Made by a program: the position numbers and the translations under genes | Part shown: in pieces, positions 4,845 through 6,148 of the stretch | Layout: each line of letters opens with the position of its first letter | How positions within the stretch are numbered: the first letter of the stretch is position 1 | Assembly (NCBI GenBank): GCA_030623665.1 | Contig: JAUXLO010000113.1 | Span: 1 to 6,148 of the forward strand | Direction of reading: 5' to 3' | Source of the DNA: Planctomycetota bacterium | GTDB lineage: Bacteria; Planctomycetota; Brocadiia; Brocadiales; Bathyanammoxibiaceae | Length of the DNA: 6,148 nucleotides | The notes under the pieces: generated by a model | What the model saw: only the letters and a program-made list of their open reading frames with translations | Told to the model about the DNA's origin: nothing | Databases searched by the model: none

Positions 4845-6148
4845 ATGAAGCTAGCACTTATTTTTCCGCCTGCCAGATTAACGAAGAACTGGTCCTCACT
4901 GAAGGCCCAGGACGACGAAGTAGGTATTATGCCGCCCCTGAGTCTGGCTTATGTGGCGGCCATTGCCGAAAAAGCAGGGCATGAGGCCATAATACTTGAT
5001 GCAGTGGCCGAGCAGATGACTTTACAGGACGTTATCACCAAGATAAAAGAACTGTCTCCAGATGTACTCGGATTTACCATAACTACTTATGGTTTTTATC
5101 AAAACCTGGACTGGATTAAAAAAATCAGGGAGGTAGTGAACATTCCGATTCTGGTCGGTGGCTGGCATCTTTCATTGTATCCCAATGAGACCATGGCGCA
5201 CACCGAGATAGACTATGCCATAACGGGTGAGGCGGACGGTTCGGTACCCGAACTGCTCAACGCCCTGGAATCGGGAGACGACCTCAGCAAGATAAAAGGG
5301 ATTGCCTACAGGAAGAATGGCGGCGTAGTCCTTACTCCTCTTCGAGAAGCGGTACCGGATATAGATACAACGCCATTTCCCGCCCGGCATCTCTTCAAGA
5401 ATGAGAAATACTACAACGTCCTTGCGAAGAGGAGGAATTTCACCGTAATGCTGTCGGCACGCGGCTGTCCCTTCCGCTGCACCTTCTGTGACCTTAAGAC
5501 CAAGAAATTCCGCATGCGCAGTGCCAAGAACTTTGTAGATGAGATAGAAAGCTGCTACAGGGACCTTGGGATAAGGAGCATAGACATGTACGACTCCTCC
5601 TTCACCGTTGACAAGAAGAGGGTACATGAGATATGCAATGAAATAATACGCAGAAAGCTGGACCTGGACTGGACGGTGAGGACGCGTGCCGACTGCGTAA
5701 ACAAGGAACTGCTCGAAGTCATGAGCAGGGCCGGCTGCACAACACTGATGTACGGTATAGAGTCCGGTGACCCGAAAATACTTAAATCCCTGCGGAAGGA
5801 CACGAGTCTCGACCATATAAGAAACGTGGTCAGATGGACAAAAGAGTACGGCATGAAAGCGCTCGGCTTTTTTATTATAGGCTCCCCGGGAGACACCCCG
5901 GAGACAATAGAAAGAACCATCGACTTTATGTGTGAATTGCCTCTGGACTACGTACAGGTCACTAAGATGACCCTGTTCCCTAATACAGAGATATACGACA
6001 TGTACATGAAGGAGTACGGAGAGGACTATTGGCGGAATTTTACCCTGGACCAGTCTTGTGAGAAGGAACTGCCCCTGGTAGGCACCGACCTGACGGAGAA
6101 AGAGGCCTTCGGTTACGTTAAAAAGGCTTACATGCGGTTTTATTTCCG
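4845..6148 (+). CDS. second B12-binding radical SAM enzyme (3' end beyond window)
   Basis: 434 complete codons plus two bases are present and the frame is open at the right edge. The final CG would encode Arg, completing FYFR as in the upstream paralogue. The cobalamin-binding domain covers about 1-140: MKLALIFPPA, PPLSLAYVAAIAEKAGHE (30-47), PDVLGF (72-77), LVGGWH (103-108) and ITGEAD (126-131). The radical SAM core has C208, C212 and C215 in RGCPFRCTFC, YGIESG (303-308) and FFIIGSPGDT (342-351). YDSSF (249-253) replaces the DDTF-type motif of its neighbour. The paralogues align along their length, pointing to duplication and divergence with different substrates or successive steps. Only a weak GGAGA (4826-4830, 14 nt away) precedes ATG 4845. 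The in-frame ATG at 4824 is closed by a stop, so 4845 is the start. The product is probably about 35-45 residues longer than seen here. Confidence 0.9.
   Translation, partial: MKLALIFPPARLTKNWSSLKAQDDEVGIMPPLSLAYVAAIAEKAGHEAIILDAVAEQMTLQDVITKIKELSPDVLGFTITTYGFYQNLDWIKKIREVVNIPILVGGWHLSLYPNETMAHTEIDYAITGEADGSVPELLNALESGDDLSKIKGIAYRKNGGVVLTPLREAVPDIDTTPFPARHLFKNEKYYNVLAKRRNFTVMLSARGCPFRCTFCDLKTKKFRMRSAKNFVDEIESCYRDLGIRSIDMYDSSFTVDKKRVHEICNEIIRRKLDLDWTVRTRADCVNKELLEVMSRAGCTTLMYGIESGDPKILKSLRKDTSLDHIRNVVRWTKEYGMKALGFFIIGSPGDTPETIERTIDFMCELPLDYVQVTKMTLFPNTEIYDMYMKEYGEDYWRNFTLDQSCEKELPLVGTDLTEKEAFGYVKKAYMRFYF

Noticed and set aside
5172..5816. 214-codon ORF antisense to the second rSAM gene
   Set aside because: It lies wholly opposite a gene with clear family motifs, has no recognisable motif of its own, and reflects codon bias of the real gene.

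Overview
The window is bacterial DNA of roughly balanced base composition. Genes are tightly packed, with ATGA-type overlaps, Shine-Dalgarno sites and one near-consensus sigma-70 promoter. There are no rRNA, tRNA, CRISPR or transposase genes. Two cobalamin-binding radical SAM (B12-rSAM) enzymes, which are oxygen-sensitive as a family, suggest an anaerobic or microaerophilic host. I cannot assign a phylum from the sequence.

Layout. (1) Positions 1-678, minus strand: the N-terminal 226 codons of an alpha/beta-hydrolase-like protein with a GHSMG nucleophile elbow, running off the left edge. (2) Positions 679-998: a 320-bp divergent intergenic region. It holds a TATAAT-type candidate promoter for the hydrolase, an 11-bp-period direct repeat, and a strong rightward promoter (TTGACA, 17 bp, TATAAA) overlapped by a perfect 7-2-7 dyad. 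(3) Positions 999-2954: an asnB-type glutamine-dependent amidotransferase with complete N-terminal glutaminase and C-terminal synthetase domains. (4) Positions 2975-3277: a 100-residue stub matching only the first part of a cobalamin-binding domain, stopping where the GGPH strand should begin. (5) Positions 3274-4695: a complete B12-rSAM enzyme whose start codon overlaps the stop of the stub. (6) Positions 4688-4838: a small ORF that overlaps the end of the previous gene, has a well-placed ribosome binding site, and appears broken by a one-base frameshift. (7) Positions 4845-6148: a second, paralogous B12-rSAM enzyme, cut by the right edge.

Everything from 999 rightward lies on one strand with short gaps or overlaps and is best read as one operon driven from about 889-917. 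An amidotransferase with two or more B12-rSAM enzymes fits a pathway that builds or tailors a small molecule, lipid, glycan or peptide: amide formation plus radical methylation, cyclisation or rearrangement. The substrate cannot be read from this window. The truncated stub and the broken small ORF suggest that the cluster has been pruned by deletions, or that it carries unusual mini-genes; these are the places most worth a second look.
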